Notes: generated by a model not told the origin, from the sequence alone. Shown: positions 12,230 to 25,158, counted from the first letter of the stretch. The stretch: DNA of 64,000 bases from Isoetes taiwanensis (GCA_021234155.1 JAJEKV010000382.1:1-64000); one strand, 5' to 3'. Numbers and translations: made by a program.

Positions 12230-12515
12230 TTCGGATGACAGTACTTTGGTCGGATGGCAGTAGTAGTAGTAGGGCAGGCAAGCGACCTTCAAAACTTTAG
12301 CTCGATGTCAGTAGTATGTGGTTTGTTTTTGCTGGATGCAATGAATCAAGCCGTTGTTGTCTATGGTGCAATATTAATCGGACAAACAAGGGCGGGCAAA
12401 CAAGCAAGCTTCAAAACTTGTAAGAAGCTTTTTATCATTGTCTTTCGTGCAATATTGGTCTGACAAACAAGGGCAGGCAAGCAAGCAAGCAAACTTCAAA
12501 ACCTGTAAGAAGCAG
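12230..12515. repeat. imperfect tandem repeat, about 100-bp unit
   Basis: Three degenerate units share the core GGCAAGCAAGC...CTTCAAAAC followed by TGTAAGAAGC (ends near 12300, 12430 and 12515). The second and third are closest (ACAAACAAGGGC..GGGCA in both). The open frame through it simply follows the repeat. Confidence 0.65.
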
Positions 12516-12989
12516 TGTTCTCAGGTACATTTAGTACGGTATGGATATTATACATACTTAACGTATTAATACCGTATGCATACCTCTCATTTTAAAAGTA
12601 TTTTAAATATATTTTTTGGAATTATAAAATACTTATTAAATACGTACTTTACTTCAAGAACGTTAAGTACTTCCTATATTTTTTCAGAACTATTATTTCT
12701 TGTATTGTAGTTGAAATAGTTGCAATAATAACTAGTATGAAGAACTTCAATTTTTAAATAATGAACCAGAATATATTACTCTAGAAAATTAAGTATTTCT
12801 CAAAGTTTTCAATCCAAAATATGTCTATTTAAGATTTATATCTCTTCATATTCTAGTTTGCAATCTACACTCATCTTATATTATAATGTTATATCGTATT
12901 GAATGGATCAAGCCCTAATTTAAATGGCTGAGATCATCTGATTGATAATGAAGGCTGAGATTTATCGCAGACTTTCCACTACTGTGATT

Positions 12990-14690
12990 AGTCATGATTT
13001 GATTTCTTAAGGAGAAAGGAAAAGGAAAAGGGAGGTAAGGCACGGGTAAAAGGGAAAAGGGAAGGGAAAAAGGGCATGTGAAAAACAGGAAAAGGAAAAA
13101 GGCAAAGAAAGGGGAAAAAGAAAGGGAAAAATGGCATGGAAAAAATGAAAAGGAAAGGAAAAAAAGAAGGGTGGAAAAAGAAGAAAAAGTTAAGGGAAAA
13201 GGGTGGGAAAAAGGGGACGAACAAAGCATATGGGAAAAGGGGAAGGAAAGGAAAAAAGAAAAAGGGAGATTGAATGGGAAAAAAGGAACCTAAGAAAAAA
13301 GGCACGAGGAAAAGGGCAAAAGGGAAGGGGGAAAAGGCATGGGAAAAAAAGAAAGAGGAAAATAGTGAAGAAAAGAGGAAAGATAGTATTGAAAAAGAAA
13401 GGGAAAAGGTTAGAGAGAAAAGGTGAAGAAATAGGAGAGGGGAAGGGGAAAATGGCATGGAAAAGGGAAAAGGGAAAGGGAGAGGGAAAAGAAAAAGGGG
13501 TGGGGAGGAAATAAGATAAAAAAGGCATCGAAAAGGAAATAGGGAAAGGGTGGGGAAAAAGTCGAATAGGAAAAAATGATGGAAGAAGGGGATGAACAAA
13601 GTGCATGAAAAAGGGAAAGAGAAAGGAAAAAGAAAAGGAGATGGAAAGGGAAATGGGAACCTAGAAAAAATGGCATGAGAAATAGGGGCAAAAGGGAAGG
13701 AAAAGGGCATGCAAAAAAAAAGGGAAAGGGTGGAGAATGAGAAAAGGAAAGCAAAATAGGGCATTGAAAAAAGAAAGGAAAAAGGTTAAAGAGAAAAGGT
13801 GAGGAAAGAGGAGAAGGAAAGGGGAAAATGGCATAGAAAAAGGGACAGAGAAATGGGAAAAGAAAAAGGGAGGGGAAGAAGGAAGATAAAAAGGCACCGA
13901 GAAAAAGGAAAGAGGGAAAGGGTGGGAAAAGGAGGAAAAGGGAGGGGGAAAAGAGTGGAGAGTAAGCAATGGAAAAAGAGGAAGAGAGGAAGGGGAAAAG
14001 GGAATGAGAAAAAAGGGAAGAATAAAGGATGAGGAAAGGGAAAAAGAGCATGGAAAAGGGAAAAAAAAAAGGGAGAAAAGAGGAAAGAGGAAGAGGGAAA
14101 AGGCGGAGGAGGATGGGGAAAAAAGGAAAAGGGGCACATAAAAAAAGGTGGAGAAATGTGAATGGAAAGAGGCATAAGAAAAGGGAAAGGGAAAGCGAAA
14201 ATGAAAAAGAAGGAGGGAAAGGGAAAGGGAAAAAGGGCGGGGGAAAAGCGAAAGGATGGAAAGGAAGGGAAAGAAAAAAGAAAAGGGAAGCGTAGTGTGG
14301 GGGGAAAAAAGGCAAGGGTGAAAAGGGGAGAGGGAAATGGGAAAAGAGAAGGAAAAAAAAAAGCACAAGATAAAGAGGAAGATGGTGGGAAAGGAAGAAA
14401 AGGGCCACATGAAAAGGTGGGGAAAAGAAGAAAAAAAAGGCATGGGAAAAGGAAAAAGGAAAGGAAAATAAAGGGGAAAAGAAAAGGGAAAATGGGAAGG
14501 GCGGGAAAACGAATGAGGAGGGAAGAGAAAAAGCCTATCGTGAGAAAGAGAAAGGAAAAGGGAAAAAAGGGAAGGGGAAGGGATGGTGAAGGGGGCTAAA
14601 AGGGGGGGGGGGGGGGGGGAGGAGAGGGAGGAAGGAAAAAAGATAGCGCAAGAAAAAAAATAAGAACAAATGGAAAAAAAAAAGGAAAGT
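12990..14690. repeat. 1.7-kb polypurine (GA/GGGAAAA) tract
   Basis: Almost pure A and G on the plus strand, built from AAAAGGGAAAAGGG-like units with occasional GGCATGG or GGCA interruptions, and a run of about 17 G near 14600. It opens meaningless long frames on both strands (Phe/Ser/Pro-rich on minus, Lys/Glu/Gly-rich on plus). The same kind of tract, in opposite orientation, abuts another Helitron-like terminus at 42.0 kb. Confidence 0.95.
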
Positions 14691-14739
14691 AGAATAGAAT
14701 AGAATAGTTTTTTTAACATAGAAAACATAGAATAGAGCA

Positions 14740-14903
14740 AAAAGCAAAGGGAAGGGTATTAAATGCACAAAAACCTTTTACAGCTCCGCAACACTGGGCT
14801 TGGTTTCTATGATATTGATTTATGAAAAGAAGGCTGGGCTGAATAGGTTTCCATCCACGTAGGTTCCCAACTTATGCCCAGCAACGCTGGGCACCATTAC
14901 TAG
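14740..14903 (+). mobile_element. Helitron-like 3' terminus (plus strand)
   Basis: Perfect 17-nt hairpin GCCCAGCAACGCTGGGC at 14876-14892, an 11-nt spacer ending in CTAG at 14900-14903, and host T at 14904. The preceding 160 bp (TTGGTTTCTATGATATTG and following) match 41866-42010 in reverse complement, so two members of the family are present. The 5' end of this copy was not located; the polypurine tract appears to be internal. Confidence 0.7.
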
Positions 14904-14904
14904 T

Positions 14905-15868
14905 AGACAAATAAATTTAAGTAATTGTTGCTCATTTATTGCATCTGAAGCTATTAACCGATGGTGACCTCTGTATTTATTTCTTGGCATGAATGCAGCC
15001 TACTGAAGTATTAAGGAGAAGGTCTGCCTCCTGCCATGACAAAACAAGGAGAAAGGAGGGTCTGCATCTCCATCTCCATTTTGATTCGACGTCTAGGGTA
15101 AGAAGAAAGAGGAGGGAAATGCAGAGGTTTTGGGTTTTTATTTGCAAGACGATTAGGATTTTTTTTTTTTTAACTACAATTCTATAATTTCCCTAATGTC
15201 TAAAGTCTCTTAATGTATTTTTTTACTCCTATTCTATAATAAATAATAATGTATTTTTCCTAATGTATAATTTTACCAATTCTATTGGTCTAATGTCATT
15301 TGGACACTTTTTTTTTAAGTACGTATTATATGTATTGTAAGTATTAGTATGTTAAGTATGATATTAATAAAACAAGAGCTCAATTTGACCTGTCAATTTA
15401 TAGGTATAGTACGTATAGTACTATGAGGAAGGTACGGGACATATATAAACGTAAAATACGGATACATTATATTCTTTCATTGATGATCTTGACCATGGTG
15501 TCCAATGTGTTTCCTCTTTGTAGTACGGCACAAGGTTTAAGAATGCAACTGATTTGAGACTGAAATATAAACTTGATATTTCAGCAAAATACATAAGATG
15601 CAGCCGATAAACGATGTGTTAAAACTACTTGTATTTAATATTGATAAACCAGTCATTTCAGAGGAAGGTCATTGGGGATTTGAACATCCCAACTATCCTA
15701 ACATCTTCTTCGACTCTTCTCCACATAACCAGTACTCTTCTCCACATAACGTTACACCATCCTGGCAAAGAAATGATTGAGAGAATGTGAAGAAAAAAAT
15801 CCATGATTGTGAAACAAGCACAAGCAAGACATGCACTACAAGATGCTAACGACGTTAAAAACTAAGCT
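14905..15868. other. no gene recognised
   Basis: AT-rich. Contains ATTCTATAAT-type runs and a stretch rich in GTACGTAT/AGTACTA (15310-15480) loosely resembling 12525-12700. No coding support. Confidence 0.5.
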
Positions 15869-16012
15869 AAAGAAGAGCGGAAAGAAAAAAGAAAAGAGGA
15901 CGGGGAAAGGGAAGGAAGAAAAGGCACGAGGAAAAGGGGAGAGGGAAATGGAAAAGGGAAAGAGGGAGGAAAAAAAAAAGGGAAGGAAAAAAAAACATAG
16001 GAAAAGAGAAAA
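15869..16012. repeat. short polypurine tract
   Basis: GA-rich sequence of the same style as 12990-14690, only about 145 bp long. Confidence 0.85.
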
Positions 16013-16129
16013 AAGGCGGCAAAACGGTCCACATTTTCTAAACGACGGAGATTAGTGGAGCGAGAAGCATGGAGCTCAACCCGAGAAACTATAATAGTTG
16101 TCAAAGAATAAAATTACTTTTCAAACTAC

Positions 16130-16727
16130 TTTTCACTTGAATCTATTAGATATTCAAAGATATAAAATTTTAATTTTCAGTAATTTAAGAAATTTAAAAT
16201 TTGTCAATCATGATAATTTTTAAATGAAATCTGATGGTTTAATAAGTGATTAACTTAAAATTCATATGAGAATTTCACAGTTGACAAACTTTTACACTTT
16301 TAAGAATACTTTAGAAAAAGTTTTAGGTTGAAATTAATTAAATGACAAAGTTAATGTTTTAATAATAACTATTGTATAATTTATTATTGATGAAATAAAA
16401 TATAATCAATAATAAGTTATTTAAATTTTTAAAACATAAGCGTAATTAGTTAATTAATTTCAATCTAAAAGATTCTTTTACGAATATTTCTAAAAAATAA
16501 AATTTTATTCATACAGAGTTTATCTTAGATGAAAATTTAATACTAAAAAGAATAAAGCGAAATAAATCTTAAACGTTAGTAGCCATCAATACTTTTGATC
16601 TAAAGATAAATTGAACAAATTTTTGAAATCTATAAGAGTTGAAAATACTTATAATCTTATCATGGCATCCTTGAAGTATATCTATTAGATTTGAATAAGT
16701 CCAAATTTTGTTAAATATGTCATATAG
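16130..16727. repeat. AT-rich segment with foldback potential
   Basis: TTAGGTTGAAATTAATTAAAT near 16323 pairs with GTTAATTAATTTCAATCTAAAA near 16447, and outer stretches pair loosely. It could be a degraded AT-rich MITE. Ends and target duplication were not resolved. Confidence 0.35.
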
Positions 16728-17537
16728 TGTTAGTAGCTACTAAGACATTGGCTAGAAACTCATGTGATGTGTTATCCAACATGTACCATATAATAGGACC
16801 TATCTAACCACCTTTTGTCAAATTTATTCTAAGTAACCTCTCCGGTTTTCTAGATTCTACCCATATTATTTTCTCCAACAAAATTTGGAAGTCAAACTTT
16901 TATACTTTAGCTTAATAGCTCTCATGAGTGTCATGCTTCACTTCCTTTGAATTAAAAATTCTAACACGTGTTCGAAGTCAAATTTTGTGTACTTTAATAA
17001 CGTAAAGTGTTATGCTTCACTTGTTATGCCTATCTAGAAGTTCCTTCTTAACACCGTGATTCATTCATCACTTCTAGAACTTTCAAAAGAGGTTCATTCG
17101 AGCACACATGTCATGCTCCCATTATCGAACCAAAAGCGGGGAAGAAGGGTTTTTAGGAACCTATTGCTTCAAATAATTAAAAATCCACAATCCGAGAAAC
17201 AAACGAAACAAAAGGGCCATATTACACCTTGGAATGGATCTCCGAGCGCCATAGCTTTAGATATCGAGGAGCAAAGCACGGATCATTATCAATGCTCGCC
17301 GATTGACATAAGATAATCTTACCCCGCCAGATGATTGTACCTCCGCTTCATATTTTCTTTTAACATAAAACTAACTATGACAAAAAGTAGTACATAAACC
17401 TTCCCACTTTTATTCTCAATCCTCATCCATGACAAGTCTAGTGAATCAAGAAAATCTTGGTCCTTCTATTTCAATCGCCATGGCGCGGACGATCTCTTCG
17501 AATTCCTTCAGTCGTCATCCAAGCCTCTTTCAAACAT

Positions 17538-17545
17538 TATAAATA
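17538..17545 (+). promoter_or_regulatory. TATA box in copy B
   Basis: TATAAATA within ACATTATAAATAGGAGCC, about 155 bp before an ATG. The same motif and spacing occur in copy C at 40428-40435, so it is conserved between copies. Its use as a promoter is inferred. Confidence 0.55.
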
Positions 17546-17692
17546 GGAGCCAATCTCCACCATCTTCAACACATTCACCAAAGCTCGGTTTTCACCTTCA
17601 AACATCTGGTTTGGCTTTCTCTTCTCTCGCATGTTTCATTTGATTTTCAATTTTTAAACTTTATTTATCTCTTTTATTTTTTGCAGTTAAAA

Positions 17693-17881
17693 ATGCCTCC
17701 CAAGCATGCATGGCGTGTCTTGCTAATCGATGGCCTTGGTGGATTCAAAATCTCATGGAGCTTCCACAAAGTAATGTTGAAGGATTATTTTGCAGACCGA
17801 GTGTAAAGTCTTTATAGACCACCTTCATATTCCCCATGCCATCGATGGTGGGATTGGGATAGTCAATCTTTAATGTCATGG
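17693..17881 (+). pseudogene. mini-ORF with CxxC motif, copy B (frameshifted)
   Basis: Starts MPPKHAW after an intron-like acceptor (TTTTTTGCAG). Copies B (17693) and C (40582) each have different small indels. Reading the better stretch of each gives a single short protein of roughly 60 residues with a Trp-rich start (NRWPW), then LFCTECKVFIDHLHIP, ending IGIVNL. The CxxC plus spaced His looks like part of a small zinc finger, such as those that begin some hAT transposases. Function unknown. It could be the leftover first exon of an autonomous element. Confidence 0.4.
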
Positions 17882-19116
17882 TGAGAATGTGCACATTCAA
17901 TAGATATGGGAAGACACAATCAGATTATACTTGCTACTTGCATCATTATTTTAGTTGTAGACAAAAGACACGATGTTGTATATACACACACCATGACATA
18001 TAGTAGTCATATAAACCTATTTTCTACCGAATAAGGTAATGTATGTGTCTAAAAAAAATAAACCTATTTTTTACCGAATAAGGTAATGTATGTGTCTATT
18101 TTCTACCGAATAAGGTAATGTATGTGTCTATTCTATTCTATTTTTAAAAAAAATATTTATGCACAATACAAAAGATATAACAGATGGAAAAACTATATAC
18201 TGTAAAGCGAAAGGCAAATGGATGATAATGTGTGCATGTAATACTCCCTTTCTTTTTCCTTCTCCCTCCCCTCCTCCTTCCCAACAAAAAAAAAAAAAAG
18301 AATCTTTTCTTAATATAATTAAAGTAGTATTTGTATTGTGGTAAGCATGCATACATTAAATAGATTTGGCTACTATAGGGAGCACTACCTTCATATTCAC
18401 ACTTACTCATGAGCTTTTAATCCTTCTTTTTGTATTGTTTAAATGTTGTACTTTAAATTTGGGTTGTATTCGCTCAAGTGAACATTTTCTCCACCGAGTT
18501 CTACTCTCATGCACTTTGTTTGTAGTTTTCTTTATTTATGAAGGCTTGTACGTAATGGCCAAATAATGGTTGCTTATAACAACCACTTACAACCCCCCAT
18601 TTTTTGTTTTTTTTATCACAATAGGTGTGGATTATGGTTGCTCTAAGAAAGGACAGATTTGGTTAAAGAAGTGTCACCTCAATTAGGTCTTATATGTTAT
18701 ATATGCCATAAGTACAAGATGGTTATGACACATTCCACATAGCATAATACATATGTCATATATGACATTCAAATCATATGAATTATAAATGACCTATATG
18801 ACATATGAAATATAGCATACGAAACATGCCACATAGCATAACACATATGTACGTATGTCATTTAAATCATATAATTTATATATGACATATATAAATGACA
18901 TATGAGACATGTGATGGTCTATGACGCGACACATAGTATAATGCATATTTGACACGTGCGAATCTAGTAGGGGTATCCACTTAAGCCAAAGAGGGCTGAA
19001 ATTGTTTTGATAGAAATAGAAATAAATCATGTATCATTAATGTTCGATAGGCTTGCTTGTACTAGTAATAAGGTTATCAATGGTTAGCCAGACGACAATT
19101 TCTTGGTGCCTGGGCT

Positions 19117-19320
19117 CGACTGTTAGTAGCTACTAAGACATTGGCTAGAAACTCTTGTGATGTGTTATCCAACATGTACCATATAATAGGACCTATCGAC
19201 CACCTTTGTCAAATTCTTATTCTAAGTAACCTCTGGTTTTCTAGATTCTCCCATGTTATTTTCTCCAACAAATGTTGGAAGTCAAACTTCTTATACTTTA
19301 GCGCTAGTAGCTCTCATGAG
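19117..19320. repeat. 2.3-kb repeat family, copy C, 5' part
   Basis: Begins GTTAGTAGCTACTAAGACAT like copy B and stops abruptly after TCTCATGAG (19312-19320). The rest of the copy resumes at 39818 after the same nine bases, showing that the whole 19321-39808 interval is an insertion. Confidence 0.9.
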
Positions 19321-19345
19321 CGCACACTTTATTGGCTCCCGAAAC
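19321..19345 (+). repeat. MULE left terminal inverted repeat
   Basis: CGCACACTTTATTGGCTCCC then GAAAC. The reverse complement of the right end (39784-39808) starts CGGTGCTTCAAATGGCTCCC then GAAAC, so the inner 13 bases are identical and the outer 12 have diverged. A near-identical copy of the left end lies internally at 21348. Confidence 0.8.
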
Positions 19346-20029
19346 GGTTCAAGAATTAATCCGGTTCGCCCAGAGGCAAAAATTCGCCGCAAGGAACGGT
19401 CCGGATTCGCCCAAGCTTAACCGGGCGGACGACGTGGCGGGAGGGTCGGGCTTAACCCGGGTCAAGGGCATTCCCTAGGGTTAAGTTTTGGGCTTTAACC
19501 CAACCCGGGTTTGTGGCGGTGCATGGCAGATGTGCGGCAGCATGGCGTGTATCGCAGCGGAAATTTATCTGCCCGCCAGTATTTAACCCTGCATGGCGTA
19601 GTAAATATCTTCGCGGCGTGGCGGTGCAAGCATAAACCCGGCAGTGCAGAGGTTCTACCGTTCGGCGGCGTAACCCCCGTCAAAGTACGGGTTCTCGCTG
19701 ATGTGCTCCGTGATAGCAGGTATTAGAAGTCCTCACCGTGTTCGCTTTAAAGTAACCCTATGGCGTAAAAGTAAAAGTGTGCAGCAGTCGATTCATGGGC
19801 GCTTACGGGCCTCTTTTGGATTCGCCATGTAAGGTGCAATCAGAGGTCTGATCGCCAGTAAGGGCGCCGACAGTGTCACGGGCAGTGCCTGTGGATCCGC
19901 CAAGATTTAACCCGTTGACTCCAGCCGAGCCCGGTAGCCTCAAGCTGAGAAACAGTGGATATAGTGTAAAATTCCCGGATGGCAATTGAATATTAAAGGG
20001 ATTTTTAATTTTAGGCAAGTTCTTTTAAA

Positions 20030-21340
20030 TTGTCACTCACTTTTATCACCCAACACTTTGGCTTTGTCCCCGCCCATCACCCGCAGCCCTACCCCAAGTT
20101 CCGTATAAGCGCCTCTTGGCTTTAGTAGTAGCAAGCTTCATGAGGCCGACCACTTCCGCCACACCTAACCACGAGCCCGACCTCAAGTCAAGCTAGTCCG
20201 AGCGGTAAGGTGTTTCATCTACATACTCTTTTTTCGTCATATTTTTTGAGCATAAGCAAAAGGAGCCTAATCAAGAATGCAAACCGAGCAACAAAGCCTT
20301 CTTTGATTTTTGTTTTGGCATAAAAATGATCTTATCTTTACGCAAATGAGAGTCATCTAAGATGTTCAAAGTCGATTATTTTCCTAAAAGTCGATCGCCA
20401 AATGCAATAGTGGGAGGAAGTGATATCGTCTACTCTTTACTCTACTTAGGGCATAGCATATTAGTTTAATATTTGGATATCTAAAGTTTTTAAATGTTGA
20501 AAACCTATAGATTTTGAGATGTCGGATGAGGAGACATTACGAAACAATGACTATGATAACGTTCTTCATTTCAAAAATATTTAAGACATATGGCTTTTAG
20601 CAAATAATCCGCTTTGCCTTTGAATTATAAAGGCCTTGCATCGGACACATTATAGATTTATATCCGATTTTCCTATTATCTAACTTAAAGGAATAAAAAT
20701 AAAAAATAATAAGGGAAGCATATGTACATTACTCCTTAAAGAACTAGAATGAACAGGACCTCGCTCTAGCGCGAGTTTATATAAAAATATAAGAAGGGTA
20801 GATATTGATATGAAATTTTGATCCGGGAAAAGATTAAGCCAAAGATTAACTAATCCATATAATGATGTGGTTAACATTCAAGGCCATCGAAAAATGCTTA
20901 ACAATTTGTAATTTCTTATGAACAAACAAAAGGAATGGAGGTTCATGGATTTTGGACCCATTTGGTAGGAAGGGCGGATGAGATAGTATGAAATAAGAAA
21001 AATTTGTCACATATACTAAGTGTCTCGGGTTAACTCCAATACTTGGGAAAGGTATGAATATTATTTAAGGTTCTCCCTTGTATTTAGACAGAATGAAAAA
21101 ATCCGACCATGTCACGGTAACCTCGACTGGTTTTGGATGTCTGTACCTATGCTTAATCCAGAATAAAATATTAGTAATTAATGTGCCAAGGGTAGTCTAG
21201 ACGTCAAATTACGGTCTTAAGTTAAGGTGTCAGGGTCATGATAGGCAATAAACTTTTAACAATGAACCATTGGTTATTTAAATAAAAATTCAAATACAAG
21301 GCTGATTAAGGGTCGCGGACTTTTGTCCGCAGAAATAGTT
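20030..21340. other. MULE interior without recognisable gene
   Basis: About 1.3 kb of mixed composition between the left end and the internal duplicate of that end. No domain or splice structure was seen. The 65-codon minus-strand frame at 20680-20877 is hydrophobic, but unsupported. Confidence 0.45.
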
Positions 21341-21347
21341 CGAGATT

Positions 21348-21445
21348 CGCACACTTTATTGGCTCAAACGGTTCGCAAACCAATCGGTTCGCCGCCAGTG
21401 AACTCCGAAAATTTCGCCTAAGCGAACCGAAAAAATCTTTGTTGA
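21348..21445 (+). repeat. internal copy of the MULE left end
   Basis: CGCACACTTTATTGGCTC is identical to the outer left terminus, followed by AAACGGTTCG and further GGTTCGCC/TTCGCCTAAGCGAA motifs like the outer end. Its flank (TTCGAGATT) does not match the flank of the right end, so it is not the other half of a nested element with that right end. It is either a tandem duplication of the terminus or a truncated related copy. Confidence 0.75.
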
Positions 21446-21929
21446 TTGCTATGATAGTATACCTTGCGATTGCTTATGTTAGTTCTCATGTTCACCTATA
21501 ATTCATATCTATTTGAGAGCACACTCCATTTATCCCAAATGACCACGCCTTACTCGGGGAGGCGCCTCCTGGCCCTGAGATGGATGAGCGTCCCCCGCCG
21601 CTTTTGGCCCTACAGAGCGGCGATACTGATCTTCCCCGGATGCATCGGTAGCATCGTGAGAATGGTACCCCAACTCGCATTGTCTTAACCCGCTAGAGGT
21701 CCGTTTTTGTGTGCTTGTTAACCATATTTGTTTTGTGGCGTGGAATACCATGGCATTTGGTGCCTCAGAAGAAGGGTGACATCGGTTGAAAGCTGCCTGC
21801 CCCTACCATTGCCAGCTGCAATGGACTTGCACAAAGACCGGTGTACACACTTTGTCGACAAGATTCGCCGTGACCCCTGATTTCGGGGTTTGACGCTGAT
21901 GATGAGCTTGGGGCCACCATCGAGCCACT

Positions 21930-24900
21930 ACGCATCTATGGTGGCCCAATCACGCATATCCGCCACGGTCCGGCAGAACCCCGCCAATTGCGCATAGAGT
22001 GGTGTCCGAGCCGGAGAGGGCTGCTCGACGTCGAGAAGATCCCGCGCAAAAGCCGCGACGTAAGGGCCACGAGGCATGGGCGTAATGAATTGCCTACTGG
22101 GATATAGCTCATTGTACAACGCGGGTGGTCCGCCGGTAAGGAAATAGTCTCCGGGATATGAGATGTTTGCACACAAAGATGAGGGCATGGGCAATCGCAA
22201 TATCGCATTCTCATATATGCCGAGTGTATCTCAATCCCTCCGCTGGATCGGCTAGCCATAGATAACCCGACGTCGCAGCGATCTTCCAGCGGGATGGCGT
22301 TGGGGTTATCGTGCAAGGATTGATAATGGAGTGAGCACCGCATGTCTCTTAGGATATGGCGTGTGCTATAGCGCCCAAACTCGGCCGATAGAAAAAGAGG
22401 TTAGGGGGCAGCGATCGGACAAAAGCACAAAACACATGAAAGAGTTAGACCCGGGTGTACTTACCAAAACTCCATCTTTCTTCGCACCGAGTCAGGATTG
22501 TGCCTCCAGCTGGCATGGTCCGATCCGGAAAGCCAATGAGATGAGACACTAGCGTGTACATCCTTATATTAACTTTGCACCCAAAGGTTTGGGTCTTCAA
22601 AACTTTCAAAGGCGATTCCACCGTAGTTTGTTGTGTCGGCGTTAGCATGGTTGAACATCCGTTTGTGTCTTTGCCACTTACCATCCCACGTCGCCCCATT
22701 CAGCCAGTTGTGATTCAAGTGCCTACATCGCGCAACACTTTGTTTGTCCCAGAGTCAGGATGAAACAACTAATCTTCGTTGTGCGCTCACCCTTGTATGA
22801 TGTGGTTTTGTCCATAGAGAAGTTGAAATTGTGCCAACTGGAGATTGTACGCGTGGGTGTTCGGCTCCGTCATCAACTTTGACACCCGCAAAGCCACGTC
22901 TCTCTTTAGCACCTCCCCGGCCAGGCGTGGCAATAGATATTTTTGCCACGCACACTTCGCATGGAACCAACATGCAAGAACATTGCCTGCAACTTGTTTG
23001 CAAAACCACGAGTGTCGTTTTCCATCTAGTGATACAATCAATGCACGCTCATCATACCTGCTTGCCGTCTTCCCAACAATGTGGGTCTTCTAACACGACC
23101 TCGGTGATAGCTCGTCTCTCACACCCGTCCATGTCAATGGTGATTGGCCTGGGCCTGATTGTGCCCATTCGCGCAAAGACAAGACGTAGTGCTATCTTCA
23201 GTGCATGTCGTTGGTGCTCCTCGTCGGCCTCTCTGTTGTAGAGCATGTAAAAACATGGAAACCCCACACCCCCCAAAGAATCGGTACAATGGCTCTATAC
23301 AACGGAAACTTCCACAGATTTGTGCAAAGGTTGAATCCATGGCCCAACCACCACATTTGCTCCACCTTACAGTGACCTCCAACATCTTGGATGACTAGGA
23401 TCCATGGCCGCCAAGCGGCCCTGGCAAACATTAGGATTCAGGGGTGGTGGAAAATCACCTTCCCGGTGGCTTTCCAATTGTCTATCCCGCTCTCAAGGCT
23501 TTCCCAGTCCATACCCAAACTCCCGCCTATGAGGTGCAATGTGGTGAGATTGAATGATAAAATATTTTTGATGACAAGGTCATTGAAACAATAGTTTGGA
23601 CCAAGGGTAACCATATATCGAATGAGAAAGTTGGTGAGAACTCTAAGTTAAATATTGTTCCAATAACTAAGCATTATGTGGAGTCTACGACAACATCACT
23701 GCTCCATGGTAAACGAAGTTTCAAGGGAACTTACCGAGTATTCTCTGCCGGTAGGCCAGTTGCCACACATCCTCCTGCGCCATCGTGAAGCGGTATGTGA
23801 CTCGTTCAACTGGGCTTACTGTCATACGTATTTGTGGTCCCCGTGCTCTTGCGGCGTCCCGCAAAGACGGGTCATTCCAATACTTATAAGCTCTGTCGTG
23901 CGGCCATAAGCGATTCGGGATGCGGGCATGGACCAATCCTCCGCATTAGTGAAAGGGTCGTGGCCAGTGTGTTCTGTGCTCACGTATATTCGTGCACCGC
24001 TCGATGTAGCACCATTTCCATCTACTTTCACTTTGTCACAAAGCGAAACAAGCATCCTGCGATGCGTAACCGCCCGACGGCCTATTCCCGGGTCCCTCTC
24101 TGGCGTGGTTGCCTCCGCCGGTGGCAGGCATAGTCATCCACAATCTCACCCGTTGCAGCCCGGACACGTTGATGCCCATGGACCAAACGGACACGATAAG
24201 TGGTTTGAAGCTCAATCACCCTTTGCTCGAGCCGGTCCATGGTGGTCTCCTCAGAGTAGTTGAAGTCGCTGTCCTTCATGGTGCGACCACTTTTGCATGT
24301 GCACACTTCCATGCATGCAGTTATGGATTCCTGCGGGACGCCATGGCGCCGTAGACCGATTTCCCATTCCTCTGAAATCTTTTGAAACGTGGCAATGGGG
24401 GACCGATGGCCCATGGCAACTAGCTGGCTCCAGAACTCCACGTAAGGGACTAAGTTATGAGGCCCCGGTTCGCCACGGTACAACCAACCATTTGGAGTCA
24501 TTCGTCAAGCGCAAGCTCCTCACAATATCGCGACCCATCCGGTATCATCACCGGACATGGTGCTCGATGGTGGCCTCCCTTCTCTGCGGGCGAGGGGGCA
24601 AGCGAGGATCAGCGGAAGACTTATTTCGGACGGGGGGAACATAGTGTTGCTATAGGCACAGCCTCATCGACCCATACACAGACTCGTTGAGTGCATAACC
24701 ACCCTGAGGAGAACACGAAGCCATTGAACTGGGTCCGGGTAGAGACCGGCCAGTTCATGTACATGTTCTTGGGGATCTTGGGTGGGAGTAACTTGTGGAG
24801 AAACCTGACCAGGCGGGTTCCACCCGGTGTCCTCCTCTGACATTGTGTCATCCTTGGTGTCATGAAGGTCATACTCACTATCATTTTCACCGACATCGTG

Positions 24901-25040
24901 GCCGAGTGTCGGTGACTACCTCTGCCATTCTCGTGCACTCTACTTGGAAGACAAATATAAACTACTGCAGCAAAGGAAGATGAGAGAGATAGAAAGTGCA
25001 CCTGCTCTAGCACCTGCGCCTGCTCTAGCACATGCACCTA
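21930..25040 (-). pseudogene. Mutator-like transposase, degenerate, several exons
   Basis: DDE transposase of the MULE family, which cuts the element out and reinserts it. Read on the minus strand: an N-terminal region (ISEEWEIGLRRHGVPQES near 24380; VTYRFTMAQEDVWQLAYR near 23750, followed by an intron-donor-like GGTAAGT at about 23730), then the catalytic core. The core has MDSTF at 23326-23340 (first Asp), ITIDMDG near 23125-23142 (second Asp) and CWFHAKCAW near 22945-22972, the C-x2-H motif preceding the last acidic residue. A further donor GGTAAGT follows RCEERWSFG near 22470. At least two frameshifts lie in the core (a G-run at 23263-23275 and near 23045), so it is not functional. Confidence 0.75.
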
Positions 25041-25142
25041 CTCTAGCACCTGCGGTCGCGCGAACGAAGACCTTTCAAACGAAAACAATGGCTATAACAA
25101 TGGCTGCGCATGCCCATAAATAGCCCTTTGGCTCGCAGAAGG

Positions 25143-25158
25143 ATTCGCCCAGGCGAAT
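25143..25158. promoter_or_regulatory. palindrome at the target of the nested element
   Basis: ATTCGCCCAGGCGAAT, a near-perfect 16-bp palindrome of the kind repeated through the MULE ends. The nested element begins at the next base, and its GAAT half is repeated at 38989-38992. Confidence 0.6.

Larger units (their letters stand above)
16728..19062. repeat. 2.3-kb repeat family, copy B (fullest copy)
   Basis: Unbroken copy running from GTTAGTAGCTACTAAGACAT to TTCGATAGGCTTGCTTGTA followed by CTAG. It includes the segment missing in copy A, with a TATA box, a pyrimidine-rich leader ending TTTTTTGCAG and a small open frame. Copy C starts only about 55 bp downstream in the same orientation, so B and C form a tandem pair. 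No protein with transposase features is encoded; it is likely a non-autonomous element. Confidence 0.82.

Noticed and set aside
12915-14768. Long open frames up to 359 codons on both strands
   Set aside because: They follow a nearly pure purine/pyrimidine tract in which stop codons are rare; the products are Phe/Pro/Ser or Lys/Gly/Glu runs without domains.
19062-19117. Copies B and C as LTRs of one element
   Set aside because: They are only 55 bp apart head-to-tail with no internal coding region, and copy A stands alone.
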